Assembly (NCBI GenBank): GCA_003611875.1
Contig: RAYY01000013.1
Span: 1-64,000 of the forward strand
Length of the DNA: 64,000 nucleotides
From: a bacterium D16-56
GTDB lineage: Bacteria; Bacillota; Clostridia; Lachnospirales; Lachnospiraceae
Direction: 5' to 3'
Part shown: positions 27,299 through 36,417 of the stretch, one piece after another
Numbering within the stretch: the first letter of the stretch is position 1
How the letters are laid out: each line of letters starts with the position of its first letter
Translations under genes and position numbers: made by a program
Notes under the pieces: generated by a model
The model's input: only the letters and a program-made list of their open reading frames with translations
What the model was told of the DNA's origin: nothing
Database searches by the model: none

Positions 27299-27332
27299 CG
27301 ACAGCCGTTTTAAGCGGTCCAAACGGCTGTCG
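27299..27332 (-). other. Intercistronic hairpin between binding protein and ATPase genes
   Basis: CGACAGCCGTTT (27299-27310) pairs perfectly over 12 bp with AAACGGCTGTCG (27321-27332), with a ten-base loop and no T-run. Such hairpins commonly protect the 3' end of the highly expressed binding-protein message. An imperfect direct copy of the TCCAAACGGC arm recurs at about 27360-27377. Confidence 0.65.
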
Positions 27333-27406
27333 TTTCCCAGGTTCCACAGCCGCTTTATCCATCCAAACGGCCGTCATGTTCCAGAACATGTCATCTGTCA
27401 GCACAA

Positions 27407-28579
27407 TTAGAAGGAAGGATACTCGCTGACGTTCTCCTTTGTGACCACCTCACAGGCAATTACATGATCCTGTTCCACCTGGCTTCCGTTTAAGTAATCT
27501 ACCATGTCCTGAATGGCTGTCTGGATCATAGCCGGGCTGTAGGTGACAGACACAATGCTTCCGCATTTCCCTGCAATGTCTGTATAGCTTTCCCCTCTCA
27601 TAACGGCATACAGCTCTTCCAGACCGCCGCAGCCGGTAATATGAGGCTCATTTCCAAAAAATGTCTCCTTTGTATTGTCATCGATCCCTCCGCCCTGCAG
27701 TGCTTCCAGAATACCCATTGCCAGCTCATCATCCTCCGCATAAAACCATTTGATCGCCGCATTGGAGGAATCACCCATCAGAGATTCAAAGGAGGTTTTG
27801 GTATCGGAACGGCTCCAGTTCATGGCTCCTGAATAGGTGATGGATGCCAGATCCTCGTCTGTCCACTTGGCTTCCTCTGCAATGGTATTTCCCTCATAGG
27901 AAAGCTCACCCTTCAGATAGCTGACAAATCCTCCGTCTCTCAGGGAGGTCACAGAGGAGGTATCTCCCTCATAGACATATACAGCCTCTCCTGGTTTTAA
28001 TCCCTGAGAGACAAAATACGCGGCTGCCGCAGCTCCGATTCCTTCATTATCCCCTTTTACGTTTGCTACTGCGCTGGCCTCCACCCCGTCAATAATGCGG
28101 TCAAATGCCACAAAAGGAATCTGGGCATCTGCCAACTGCTGGATCGCTGACTGAACCGTATCATCAATCGGCTGAATCACCACGGCAATGTCCTTTTCCC
28201 CCGCTGCAATAATATCCTCCAAATTGACGATCTGCTCAGAAGCAGAGGCGGATGTGATCAGCTCCGCGCTGTAGGTTCCTTCCTTGTTTACCTCCTCAAT
28301 CTTCTCCTTGGCAAAGGTTGCCACCGAACCGGTCCAGCCATGATCCTCCGGCGCTGTCAATACATAAATATGTTTTCCTGCATTGCTTTCGGCCTCAGCC
28401 TGTGCGCCTTGCGTATTCTGGCCCTGGGCAGGCGCTGCCGCCTCTGCTGCCGGCCCCTCATTCCCGGTTCCGTTGGCTGCACCAGAAGAATCCGATGCCT
28501 TTTCTGAGCTGCACCCGGACAAAACTGCCATTGTCACAAGCCCCATTGCCGCCAGCCTTCTTAATCCTGTTTTTCTCAT
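27407..28579 (-). CDS. Sugar ABC transporter substrate-binding lipoprotein
   Basis: 390 residues. A lipoprotein signal peptide with lipobox AVLSGCS gives acylated Cys at residue 23, then a Gly/Ala-rich linker and a type-1 periplasmic-binding fold (from ~70, HIYVLTAPEDHGWTGSVATF). GAGGAGG precedes the ATG. Captures the sugar at the membrane surface. By type it resembles ribose/galactose/inositol binders, but the ligand is not predictable. Confidence 0.88.
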   Translation of the reverse strand: MRKTGLRRLAAMGLVTMAVLSGCSSEKASDSSGAANGTGNEGPAAEAAAPAQGQNTQGAQAEAESNAGKHIYVLTAPEDHGWTGSVATFAKEKIEEVNKEGTYSAELITSASASEQIVNLEDIIAAGEKDIAVVIQPIDDTVQSAIQQLADAQIPFVAFDRIIDGVEASAVANVKGDNEGIGAAAAAYFVSQGLKPGEAVYVYEGDTSSVTSLRDGGFVSYLKGELSYEGNTIAEEAKWTDEDLASITYSGAMNWSRSDTKTSFESLMGDSSNAAIKWFYAEDDELAMGILEALQGGGIDDNTKETFFGNEPHITGCGGLEELYAVMRGESYTDIAGKCGSIVSVTYSPAMIQTAIQDMVDYLNGSQVEQDHVIACEVVTKENVSEYPSF

Positions 28580-28609
28580 GATATTTTCCTCCTCATTTAT
28601 GTTTTTCCA

Positions 28610-29530
28610 TCAAATCACAAACTGCTCCATATACCTCTTTGACAGCCTCAGGCTGTCAAGAATCTTTTCAGCGCTTCCCTCAAACGCCTTATCCTCTACC
28701 TCGATACAGGTGTATCCACTGTAACCGATATCCGTCAGGGCTGACACATATCTTCCCCAGTCCACATCTCCCAGGCCCGGCAGCTTTGGACTCATATACT
28801 GGAGGGGATAGGCCATAATCCCACATTGCTCCAGCTTATCCTCATATACCTTAATATCCTTGTAATGGACATGAAAGATCTTTTCTTTAAACTGATAGAT
28901 GGGTTTAATGTAATCCACCCTCTGCCAAACAAAGTGGGACGGATCATAGTTGATTCCCAGATAAGGGCTGTCCAGTATCTCAAAAACCTTCTGCCAGATA
29001 TAGGGGGTAGTCATCAGATTCTGCCCTCCCGGCCACTGGCCTTGGTCAAACAGCATAGGGCAGTTTTCAATGGCCACCTTTACCTGGTTTTCCTCAGCCA
29101 GCTTCAAAATCGGCGGCCAGATCTCCTTCATCAGCTCCAGATTTTCCTCCAAGGTTTTGTTCTGGTCCCGCCCGATAAAGGTAGTTACCATGTTAACCCC
29201 CAGCTTTGCACTGGCGCAGATCAGCTTCCTTAAATGACGGATGGCTGCCTCCCTCTTTTCCTGATTGCTGTCCATGGTGTTGGGATAATAGGCCAGGGAT
29301 GAAATCTCCACTTCCTTTTCCCTTGCATAATCCCGAATATGTGCCGCATAAGCATCCTCCTCCAGGACACGGTCCGCATCAATATGGGAAACCCCTCCAT
29401 ATCTCCGTTCTGCCGCTCCCTGGGGCCAGCAGGCTGCCTCCACGCAGGCAAACCCCAGTTCTGCTGCCGTGTCAATCATTTCCTCATAGCTGCTTTGATC
29501 TAATATTGCACTTACAAGCCCAAGCTTCAT
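28610..29530 (-). CDS. Sugar isomerase/epimerase, TIM-barrel (AP endonuclease 2 family)
   Basis: 306 residues, a metal-dependent TIM barrel of the tagatose/psicose epimerase, hydroxypyruvate isomerase and IolE group. Candidate metal ligands are in VAIENCP (Glu), NYDPSHF (Asp/His), FHVHYKD (His) and CIEVED (Glu). AAGGAGG before the ATG at 29530 fixes the start. Together with the adjacent Gfo/Idh dehydrogenase it probably processes the imported sugar by oxidation followed by isomerisation or dehydration. Confidence 0.82.
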   Translation of the reverse strand: MKLGLVSAILDQSSYEEMIDTAAELGFACVEAACWPQGAAERRYGGVSHIDADRVLEEDAYAAHIRDYAREKEVEISSLAYYPNTMDSNQEKREAAIRHLRKLICASAKLGVNMVTTFIGRDQNKTLEENLELMKEIWPPILKLAEENQVKVAIENCPMLFDQGQWPGGQNLMTTPYIWQKVFEILDSPYLGINYDPSHFVWQRVDYIKPIYQFKEKIFHVHYKDIKVYEDKLEQCGIMAYPLQYMSPKLPGLGDVDWGRYVSALTDIGYSGYTCIEVEDKAFEGSAEKILDSLRLSKRYMEQFVI

Positions 29531-29545
29531 GTTTTCCTCCTTACT

Positions 29546-29580
29546 GTGAAAGTCCCATCGCCGGAGGCGATTTAAAATCA
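29546..29580 (+). repeat. 35-bp dispersed repeat, copy 1
   Basis: Begins GTGAAAGTC and contains a small hairpin (ATCGCC, three bases, GGCGAT), then TTTAAAATCA. It matches 44489-44523 at 33 of 35 positions. Here it lies between two operon genes, just before the ribosome binding site of the isomerase gene (antisense orientation). Confidence 0.8.
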
Positions 29581-29590
29581 GGGATGCCAA

Positions 29591-29641
29591 ATGCGCCCGC
29601 CAAGCTTTCATGATTGGTGGCGCGTCCGCTGCCGGGCGCAT
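29591..29641. repeat. Inverted repeat in the isomerase/dehydrogenase gap
   Basis: ATGCGCCCG (29591-29599) and CGGGCGCAT (29633-29641) are perfect inverted arms around 33 bases. Together with the dispersed repeat it fills the 131-base intergenic gap inside the operon. Confidence 0.6.
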
Positions 29642-29661
29642 GGAGGTTTGCTGTGCATGCT

Positions 29662-30699
29662 TCACAGCACATCTATCACAACGGTTTTCCCGGTTCTTCC
29701 GGATTCCACGCTGCCGAATACTGCCCTCATTGCACTTAAAACGCTCTTTCCCGGCACCTCACACTCCCTCCCGTCCTTTACGGCAGACACAAACTCATCA
29801 ATAATTCCTGATTTTGTCTGATTGTCATTGGTCTGAATCGAATCGATCTCATACCGGACCGTACCGCCGTTTTTCCTTATTACCTCAAGCGAATATTGGG
29901 GATGGGCATAAATTTTCATAATCCCCTCTGTCCCATACAAAACCGTAGAGTTGTCTTCCTCCCCATAATAAGTCCAGCTTGCTGTCATGGTTCCCAAAAT
30001 ACCGCTTTTCATCTGGTAGATGCAGACGGCATTGTCATCCACACCGATAAGGTTTCCCTGGGTGTCCCGTTTATCCAAGGTCACTACCTTGGCCGTTGTC
30101 TCCGCCACCACATCATCCAGCAGGTACTGGATCAGGTCGGTCTTATGTACGCCAAGATCTGCCATGGCTCCCATGGCTGCTTTTTTCTTGTCAAAAAACC
30201 AGTTTCCAGGGCCGGCATCCACACTCCAGCTCTCCGGTCCCCCATGGCCAAAGGTACAGCGAAAGGTAAGGACCTTTCCGATGTCTCCCCGAAGCAGGAT
30301 TTTCTTTGCTTCCCTGTGGGCTTTGGCAAACCGTTGATTCTGGCCGATCATCAGAATCCGGTGATGTTCCTCTGCTGCCTGCACCATATCCTCACACTCC
30401 TGCAAGGTAACTGCCATAGGCTTTTCACACAGCACATGCTTCCCTGCCTTCAGCGCCTGAATGGTGATGGCTGCATGGACATGATTGGCCGCGCATACGC
30501 TCACTCCCTGGATCTCCTTATCTGCCAGCAAATCCTCTACACTGGAATAGGACCTGCCGCCGTACTGCTCTGCCAGCTGTCTGGCACGATCCTGATTTAC
30601 ATCATAGAATCCATACAGCTCTGCATCCGGGTTATCCCTGTATTCCGGAATGTGCCTAACCTGTGCAATCTTTCCGCATCCGATTACTGCTGCCTTCAT
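29662..30699 (-). CDS. Gfo/Idh/MocA-family oxidoreductase
   Basis: 345 residues, an NAD(P)-dependent dehydrogenase of sugars or inositols. The Rossmann motif AAVIGCGKIAQVRHIPEY starts at residue 3. The catalytic-site CEKPMAVT is at ~94, and the C-terminal beta-sheet substrate domain includes LGVHKTDLIQYLL. AAAGGAG precedes the ATG. First gene of the sugar operon. Confidence 0.88.
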   Translation of the reverse strand: MKAAVIGCGKIAQVRHIPEYRDNPDAELYGFYDVNQDRARQLAEQYGGRSYSSVEDLLADKEIQGVSVCAANHVHAAITIQALKAGKHVLCEKPMAVTLQECEDMVQAAEEHHRILMIGQNQRFAKAHREAKKILLRGDIGKVLTFRCTFGHGGPESWSVDAGPGNWFFDKKKAAMGAMADLGVHKTDLIQYLLDDVVAETTAKVVTLDKRDTQGNLIGVDDNAVCIYQMKSGILGTMTASWTYYGEEDNSTVLYGTEGIMKIYAHPQYSLEVIRKNGGTVRYEIDSIQTNDNQTKSGIIDEFVSAVKDGRECEVPGKSVLSAMRAVFGSVESGRTGKTVVIDVL

Positions 30700-30755
30700 G
30701 TTGCTCCTTTCTTTCGTTTTTTCATATTTTTCATTTTTTCTTTTTTACATTACCC

Positions 30756-30784
30756 ATATTACATGTGTTTCCCTAGAAATTCAA
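30756..30784 (-). promoter_or_regulatory. Promoter of the sugar ABC operon
   Basis: TTGAAT (30779-30784), 17-base spacer, TAATAT (30756-30761) on the minus strand, about 50 bases before the Gfo/Idh start. Confidence 0.5.
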
Positions 30785-31013
30785 CTGATTTTTATGCACT
30801 TCTCACAATTTCTATGTTTATCACAGAATCATTTCTTTCATATTATGTATATTATCCAATTTATTTCATAATATTTTCATTTTATGTTTCATTTATTTCA
30901 TTTTCTGCCACTTGGAACTGTCTGTGTATGGATCGTTGATTGGCCACAAAAAGAGGAGATCGTCTATTAATTCTAATTTTTATTGGCTATTTTTCTCTTT
31001 TTTTCCAAAAGTT

Positions 31014-31053
31014 CAGAGGAGGGAGTGACTTATACAAGTCACTCCCTCCTCTG
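31014..31053. terminator. 18-bp terminator hairpin after the LarA-family gene
   Basis: CAGAGGAGGGAGTGACTT (31014-31031) pairs perfectly with AAGTCACTCCCTCCTCTG (31036-31053) around ATAC. AACTTTT follows on the minus strand. It ends the ten-gene operon. Confidence 0.85.
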
Positions 31054-31093
31054 TTTAAGGCCGCTTATTTCCCGACAGCCCATTCATTTTTGT

Positions 31094-32425
31094 TTATTTT
31101 CCGTCATCTTCTGTCCAAAGGAGCAAATTTCCATGGTCATCAAAAGGCAGTGGTTCAGGATCCGATATAATCTCCATGCCATCAATATTATGGGCCATAT
31201 CCCAATATACCTCTGACAGATAAATTTCCTCAATGGATAGACTGTTGCGTATTAAGACAATTCTCGGTTTCTCTAGATCGATATGATTGCAGGTTTTAAT
31301 GCCTCCTTTTATTGCCATTTCATCATCCCGCAGTACCATAGCCAATTTAATCGGCCAAAAAACTGTGCTGGTCAAAGCATTGGGATACGTTTCAAGAAAA
31401 TTCATTTTATTATAAAAACGCAGAGTTGTTGTATCCGCCTGCCCAATTCCCATTCCATTTCCATGACTTTCTTCTGTTAGATCCAAAACTACTGTATGTT
31501 GTTTCCGGATCCCGCCTTCTCCATACGGAGTCGACCAGGTTCCTGTAATATTAGGATCCATACCACTACCAGAAAAATTTTTTCCGATCTCACGCACAAC
31601 TAAAACATCTGTCTCTGGAACAAGGATCCGCGGCATCAAAGAAGCAGCATATTTTAAAAGTTCTGGTTCCTTCTCAGGAATTTCCTGATTTCTCAGCACA
31701 TCAATTCGGTTGCACTGATCGAATGCATTTTCTATGGTTGATACTCCAAAAAGAACATTGGTGTGGGTACGTACAAAATTTCCAAACAACGGGATTCTTG
31801 TCTTGAACGTGCCAAAACCGTCCTTATGCAGACTGTCGGCTCCCTCCTGCTTCCCCATTCCTATACAGAGCATTTTTGTGATTCCCGACTCTATTGGACC
31901 ACGAAATGCGCTGTGGGGCTTAATCCGCCCAAATGCAACAATCCCGTCTGCTTCATATGCATAGCGGTCAATACGTACCTCCATTCTTTCGCCGTTTTCT
32001 TCCACTTCACCCAGATGCACGGTTTCCATGCTGGATAAAATAGGGCACTCACAGTATTCCTCTGTGATTCCATAACCAGTCAAAACAGCTTTTTGTCCCT
32101 CCGCTGTCGCGCCGCCATGACTTCCCATCGCCGGAATAAGGAACGGATCGCAGTGGTTCTGTTTTAAAAAATGTATAATCTCTCTCAAAATCACTTTCTG
32201 ACGATCAATGCCGCGGCTGGAAGCAGTCACACAAATGCGCATTCCCGGATGAAGCAGATCACTGACTCCTGATTGCTCTAGTTTTTTTCTTACCTCGCTC
32301 TCCAGGTTTTCTATATGGGTATTGTGAAAACTCTGCCTTACTTTAAACATCCTGGGTATATGAGTATTACAGAGCAATTTTTCTATTATACTGAAATCAT
32401 CAAAACGGTGATTTTTATTTTCCAT
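31094..32425 (-). CDS. LarA-family (DUF2088) protein, possible nickel-pincer racemase/epimerase
   Basis: 443 residues. LarA enzymes interconvert 2-hydroxyacid stereoisomers using a nickel-pincer nucleotide cofactor. Residues corresponding to the family's key sites are present: the His in AMGSHGGATAEGQ (~102), the His in RIKPHSAFRG (~168), the Lys in SGITKMLCIGMG (~180) and the His in DSLHKDGFG (~197). It is the last gene of the operon and follows the TctC gene by 36 bases. No larB, larC or larE cofactor-synthesis genes are in the window. The substrate is probably the hydroxy or sugar acid taken up by TctABC. A non-nickel DUF2088 role cannot be excluded. Confidence 0.7.
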   Translation of the reverse strand: MENKNHRFDDFSIIEKLLCNTHIPRMFKVRQSFHNTHIENLESEVRKKLEQSGVSDLLHPGMRICVTASSRGIDRQKVILREIIHFLKQNHCDPFLIPAMGSHGGATAEGQKAVLTGYGITEEYCECPILSSMETVHLGEVEENGERMEVRIDRYAYEADGIVAFGRIKPHSAFRGPIESGITKMLCIGMGKQEGADSLHKDGFGTFKTRIPLFGNFVRTHTNVLFGVSTIENAFDQCNRIDVLRNQEIPEKEPELLKYAASLMPRILVPETDVLVVREIGKNFSGSGMDPNITGTWSTPYGEGGIRKQHTVVLDLTEESHGNGMGIGQADTTTLRFYNKMNFLETYPNALTSTVFWPIKLAMVLRDDEMAIKGGIKTCNHIDLEKPRIVLIRNSLSIEEIYLSEVYWDMAHNIDGMEIISDPEPLPFDDHGNLLLWTEDDGK

Positions 32426-32461
32426 AAAAATAGATACCTCTTCTCCTACATAATATCCATA

Positions 32462-33556
32462 TTAATTTTGAAGCAGATCAGAATAGCTCATCACCAACTC
32501 GCGCTGTGCTTTGAGAAGCTCGATGGTATCTTCCACATTTAGAACATATCTGGACTGGTAGCTATAGTCATTACAGGTCTGTTTCCACTCATCTGTATCT
32601 GTTGCTGCCTGAATTGCTTCATTGAGGGCCTGCACATATGCCGGATCGGTCCCCTTAGGAGCAAGGCAAGCATATACAGAATCATCGATCAAATTGGGAA
32701 TCACATCTGCTGCTGACGGGACATCAAGGGTATTTCCTTCATTATTGCTTTTGGGAATCGCGCATAAGGTCTTTAATTGTCCTGCTTCAATATAATCCTT
32801 TACCAAAGAATACGTAACAATCGTCGCATCGCATCCACCGCCAAGCAGGGATGTAATTCGTTCCGCATTATCCCCGATATCAATAATATTAAAGTCGCAT
32901 CCGTAGTCTTCCATAACCATTGTGAGAAAGTAAGCTACACCACCGGTGGAAATGCCAAGATTCAGCTCGCCGGCATGTTCTTGAGCGCTCGTAAAATCAA
33001 CAAATTCCTGAAAGCTATTGTAGGGGGCATCCGCACGGACAATTATATTCTGATTTGCCTGTTTTCCATAAACGGCCACCGGTTCAAAAGCCTCATATCC
33101 AAAGTCTGTGATTCCAGATGCTTCATTACATGCCATTGAACCTGCATTGGTACAAATAAAATTAAGTCCATCTTCATTTGGAACATCCTTGTACTGGGAC
33201 ATACAAACAGCGCCGTTGCTTCCTGTAACATTGGTCACCACCACATTGCAGTTCAATTGTTTTTCCAGATTCTGAGCAACTAGTCGAGCATAATAATCTG
33301 TGTCTCCGCCGGCCGAATGTGTAACATAGAAATTGATTGTTTTACCGGTCCAGTCTACCGCTGGCACAGCCGCTTCTGTCTCCGCCTGTGCCGCTGCACC
33401 TCCCTGCTGGCTTTCCGCTGTATTTCCAGCTTCATTGCCTGCCGTATTCGTATTGCCATTTGTACCGCTTCCCCCACAGGCAGCCAAGGACATTGCCATT
33501 GTCGCTACCACTAAAGCTCCTGTAACTTTTCTTGATATTGCATGTCTTTTTAACAT
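32462..33556 (-). CDS. Tripartite tricarboxylate transporter binding lipoprotein (TctC family)
   Basis: 364 residues. Lipobox SLAACGG (Cys at 27), Gly/Asn/Ala-rich linker, then the TctC/Bug fold starting WTGKTINFYVTHSAGGDTDY. Bug-type proteins bind carboxylates with two water-bridged carboxylate contacts. Its start shares one base with the TctA stop (TAATG), so the two are translationally coupled. The ligand is likely a hydroxy acid, by operon context. Confidence 0.85.
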   Translation of the reverse strand: MLKRHAISRKVTGALVVATMAMSLAACGGSGTNGNTNTAGNEAGNTAESQQGGAAAQAETEAAVPAVDWTGKTINFYVTHSAGGDTDYYARLVAQNLEKQLNCNVVVTNVTGSNGAVCMSQYKDVPNEDGLNFICTNAGSMACNEASGITDFGYEAFEPVAVYGKQANQNIIVRADAPYNSFQEFVDFTSAQEHAGELNLGISTGGVAYFLTMVMEDYGCDFNIIDIGDNAERITSLLGGGCDATIVTYSLVKDYIEAGQLKTLCAIPKSNNEGNTLDVPSAADVIPNLIDDSVYACLAPKGTDPAYVQALNEAIQAATDTDEWKQTCNDYSYQSRYVLNVEDTIELLKAQRELVMSYSDLLQN

Positions 33557-35058
33557 TACTTTTCCCTCTTTTCTTTTGATTTTATTGTAATATGCCGACT
33601 TAAAGCCCCATAAACCGAATATCCCAAGACCGAAATTGTGGCCAATGTAAAAACCAAAAACAGCGGCCTGCTAAATGGCGACGTTGTAGAGATCAGCTGG
33701 GATACTCTTCTGAGATTCACCTCCACCGTTTCTCCCAGAAGAAAACCTAAAATAAGCGGGGTCATAGAAAATCCTGCTTTATTCATTAAATATGCCATAA
33801 GTCCAAATCCAAACACGCCCCATGCATCAAACAACAGATTGCTGTCACCGATCGCTCCTATAACACACAGAGTTACCACAATAGAAAGCAGATAATTTTT
33901 TGGTACCTTCAAAATTTTTATAAACCATTTCATCCCCAACAGCATGAAGACAGCCATCAGAAATGCGGATAACAGCATCGCAAAGAAAATTCCATATACA
34001 ATGGAACCACTCTTTTCGAATATCAATGGCCCCACAGATATTCCATGAATCAAAAATCCTCCCATCAACATTGCTGATGTCCCGTCCCCTGGAATCCCTA
34101 ATGCCAGCAACGGGATCATCGCCCCGCCAATCGTTGCATTGTTTGCCGTCTCAGAAGCTACTATTCCATCAATAATTCCCGTCCCGTATTTTTCCGGATG
34201 CTTGGATGTGTTCTTTGACACAGTGTAGGAAAGGACATTAGAAACGCTTCCCCCGATACCAGGCAAAATTCCGATACCAAGCCCTACCATAGCAGAGACA
34301 AACGCATTTTTAATCTGTCCGGTAAATTCCTGGAACGTGAAGCCAAAGCCCTTGATCTCTACTTCGTCCACCTCAAACTTTTTCTGCTTGTTCACCTCTG
34401 ATGCATAATTCATAACCTCGGTAATTGCAAAAATACCAATCAGCACCGGAAGGAGCTTAAAGCCTGTATTAAGATTAAAATTTCCAAAAGTAAAGCGCGG
34501 CTTTGAATCCAGCGGTGCAAGGCCGACCGTAGCAATCATACAGCCCAATACCGCGCTCATAAGCCCTTTTATCATATCTTTTCCGGCAAGTGTAACGACC
34601 AGAGAAAGCGCAAACACACTAAGCGCACAATATTCGAACGGACCAAATTTTATTGCAACAGAAGCAAGCAGCGGCGCTAAAACCATCAAACACATAATAC
34701 CGATAAAGGTACCAATAAATGAAAAAACCACAGCGACCCCCAGTGCTTTTGCCCCTTGCCCTTTTTGAGCCATAGGCCTTCCGTCAAAGCAGGTAGCGAC
34801 TGAAGAAGGCGTACCCGGTATATTAAGCAGAATAGCAGAAATCAAGCCGCCCGAAATACCTCCGATATATAAAGCCGTTAAAGTAGAAATACCCTGTGTT
34901 GCCAGCATCGGGTATGTAAAAGGCAGGAATATGACAATTGCCATTGTCGCCGTCAATCCCGGAATCGCTCCAAAAATAATGCCGATGATCGTTCCTAATG
35001 CAATAAATATCAGCGTAAGCGGATCAGAAAATACTGTCAAAAAACCCTCTTGTATCAT
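33556..35058 (-). CDS. Tripartite tricarboxylate transporter large membrane subunit TctA
   Basis: 500 residues and about twelve membrane segments. Typical TctA motifs GAIPGLTATMAIVIFLPFTY (~27) and NIPGTPSSVATCFDG near residue 80; the second half repeats GIGILPGIGGSVSNVLSYTV. The start at 35058 follows AGGAGGTGG. It is the proton or sodium-driven channel subunit. Confidence 0.92.
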   Translation of the reverse strand: MIQEGFLTVFSDPLTLIFIALGTIIGIIFGAIPGLTATMAIVIFLPFTYPMLATQGISTLTALYIGGISGGLISAILLNIPGTPSSVATCFDGRPMAQKGQGAKALGVAVVFSFIGTFIGIMCLMVLAPLLASVAIKFGPFEYCALSVFALSLVVTLAGKDMIKGLMSAVLGCMIATVGLAPLDSKPRFTFGNFNLNTGFKLLPVLIGIFAITEVMNYASEVNKQKKFEVDEVEIKGFGFTFQEFTGQIKNAFVSAMVGLGIGILPGIGGSVSNVLSYTVSKNTSKHPEKYGTGIIDGIVASETANNATIGGAMIPLLALGIPGDGTSAMLMGGFLIHGISVGPLIFEKSGSIVYGIFFAMLLSAFLMAVFMLLGMKWFIKILKVPKNYLLSIVVTLCVIGAIGDSNLLFDAWGVFGFGLMAYLMNKAGFSMTPLILGFLLGETVEVNLRRVSQLISTTSPFSRPLFLVFTLATISVLGYSVYGALSRHITIKSKEKREK

Positions 35059-35068
35059 AAGCCACCTC

Positions 35069-35572
35069 CTAAAAGCCAAATATCCCTGTCGGCAAAAGTA
35101 TGTGCAGTGCTTTATTAAAAATACAATACAGCAATATTGACACACCGATTCCTACTGCCAAGGAAAGGATATAATTACGTTTTTCTTTGGGAGTGAGCAG
35201 GTTAATCTCGGCAACCAGGAATAAAGCCGTCATAATAATAAATCCAATTTTTTCCAACAAGAAGATATACATAAACAGTACAAAAAAGCTTAGAATCACT
35301 TCTCTGTATTCCACTATCCGGCGTGTCGGAGAAAGTTCAGATGATTCTCTTTTCTGCTCTCCTGCATCCTTGCGAAGCTGACAGACCCCTCTCAGAATCA
35401 AGGTCAGACTCAAAACCATCATAAGGCTGCCCCAAAGCAAGGGCATAAACTGATTTGTCAACGGAGTCGTACCTTTACCCGTAAAAGGAACAATATCCTT
35501 GCAGAAGTACAGATAAAAACTATCTCCAATTGCAAATACCAGACCGCTCAGGATATCCTTTTTACTATTCAT
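35069..35572 (-). CDS. Tripartite tricarboxylate transporter small membrane subunit TctB
   Basis: 167 residues with four predicted membrane segments (e.g. VILSFFVLFMYIFLLEKIGF), as expected for TctB. It ends ten bases before the TctA start, in the canonical B-A order, here followed by C. Confidence 0.85.
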   Translation of the reverse strand: MNSKKDILSGLVFAIGDSFYLYFCKDIVPFTGKGTTPLTNQFMPLLWGSLMMVLSLTLILRGVCQLRKDAGEQKRESSELSPTRRIVEYREVILSFFVLFMYIFLLEKIGFIIMTALFLVAEINLLTPKEKRNYILSLAVGIGVSILLYCIFNKALHILLPTGIFGF

Positions 35573-35604
35573 AAACCGTCACCTCCTCCGCCTTTCTGAT
35601 TTGA

Positions 35605-36378
35605 TTAATTTTCATAAGCATACTGAGGATTCTGGACGCAGAATTTTCCTCCGGCAATGACAACATCCGTCCCATTCATATAGCATGCGCAGTCTGATGC
35701 GAGAAACACCAGAACCTTAGCCAGATCCTCCGGTATCCCGAATTTTCTCATGGGAATATTGCTCAATAAGTAAGAGGAATTATCATTTCTGCTTGCCGAT
35801 GAGCAATCTGTAACGATCATTCCCGGAATATAGGAGAGAACCCTGATATTATCTTTCGCCAGCTCTGCCGCAAAAGAACGGCTTAGAGAGGACACTCCTG
35901 CCTTGCAGGCTGCATATGGAGCACGGCCAGCCGCCGGCATAATGGACGCAAAAGAAGATGCATTCAATATAACCCCTCCTTTTCCTTTCATAGCGCGGGC
36001 TGCGATCTGACATCCGGAAAAGACCGACACAAGAATTATGTCAACCATTCTTTTAAATTCATCCGTCGTATAATCAACCATGCTTTTTATATAATTGGAT
36101 CCAGCATTATTCATCCATATATCAATTTTTCCATATTTCTCCAATACATGATCAGCAAAATTCTGCAGCGAATCAACATCCGTTACATCCACACTTTCCG
36201 TCATCAATTCAACTCCGGCTGCTTTGGCTTCTGCTGCCGCTTCATCCAACTTAGCCTGCCGTCTCCCACAGACAGCAACCTTACAGCCTTCTTTCAGGAA
36301 TTCCAAAGCCGCTGCCTTGCCAATTCCTGTAGCTCCGCCGGTAATTACCACCACTTTTCCTTTTAAGTTTAAATCCAT
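35605..36378 (-). CDS. Short-chain dehydrogenase/reductase
   Basis: 257 residues, classical SDR. NAD(P) motif TGGATGIGKAA at ~13, NNAG at ~90, and the catalytic Ser in NASSF with PYAACKAG (Tyr-X3-Lys, ~155-159). Probably oxidises a hydroxyl of the imported acid or reduces a keto intermediate. Cytosolic. Gap of 32 bases to tctB. Confidence 0.88.
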   Translation of the reverse strand: MDLNLKGKVVVITGGATGIGKAAALEFLKEGCKVAVCGRRQAKLDEAAAEAKAAGVELMTESVDVTDVDSLQNFADHVLEKYGKIDIWMNNAGSNYIKSMVDYTTDEFKRMVDIILVSVFSGCQIAARAMKGKGGVILNASSFASIMPAAGRAPYAACKAGVSSLSRSFAAELAKDNIRVLSYIPGMIVTDCSSASRNDNSSYLLSNIPMRKFGIPEDLAKVLVFLASDCACYMNGTDVVIAGGKFCVQNPQYAYEN

Positions 36379-36417
36379 ATCAATCTCCTTTCCTATTACA
36401 ATTCATTCTTTACATTT

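Larger units (their letters stand above)
30700..31093. other. AT-rich gap between the sugar and hydroxy-acid operons
   Basis: Contains the sugar-operon promoter (30756-30784), a long AT-rich region with repeated TTTCATTT words (about 30800-30905) and the strong terminator (31014-31053). No gene is supported. Confidence 0.6.
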
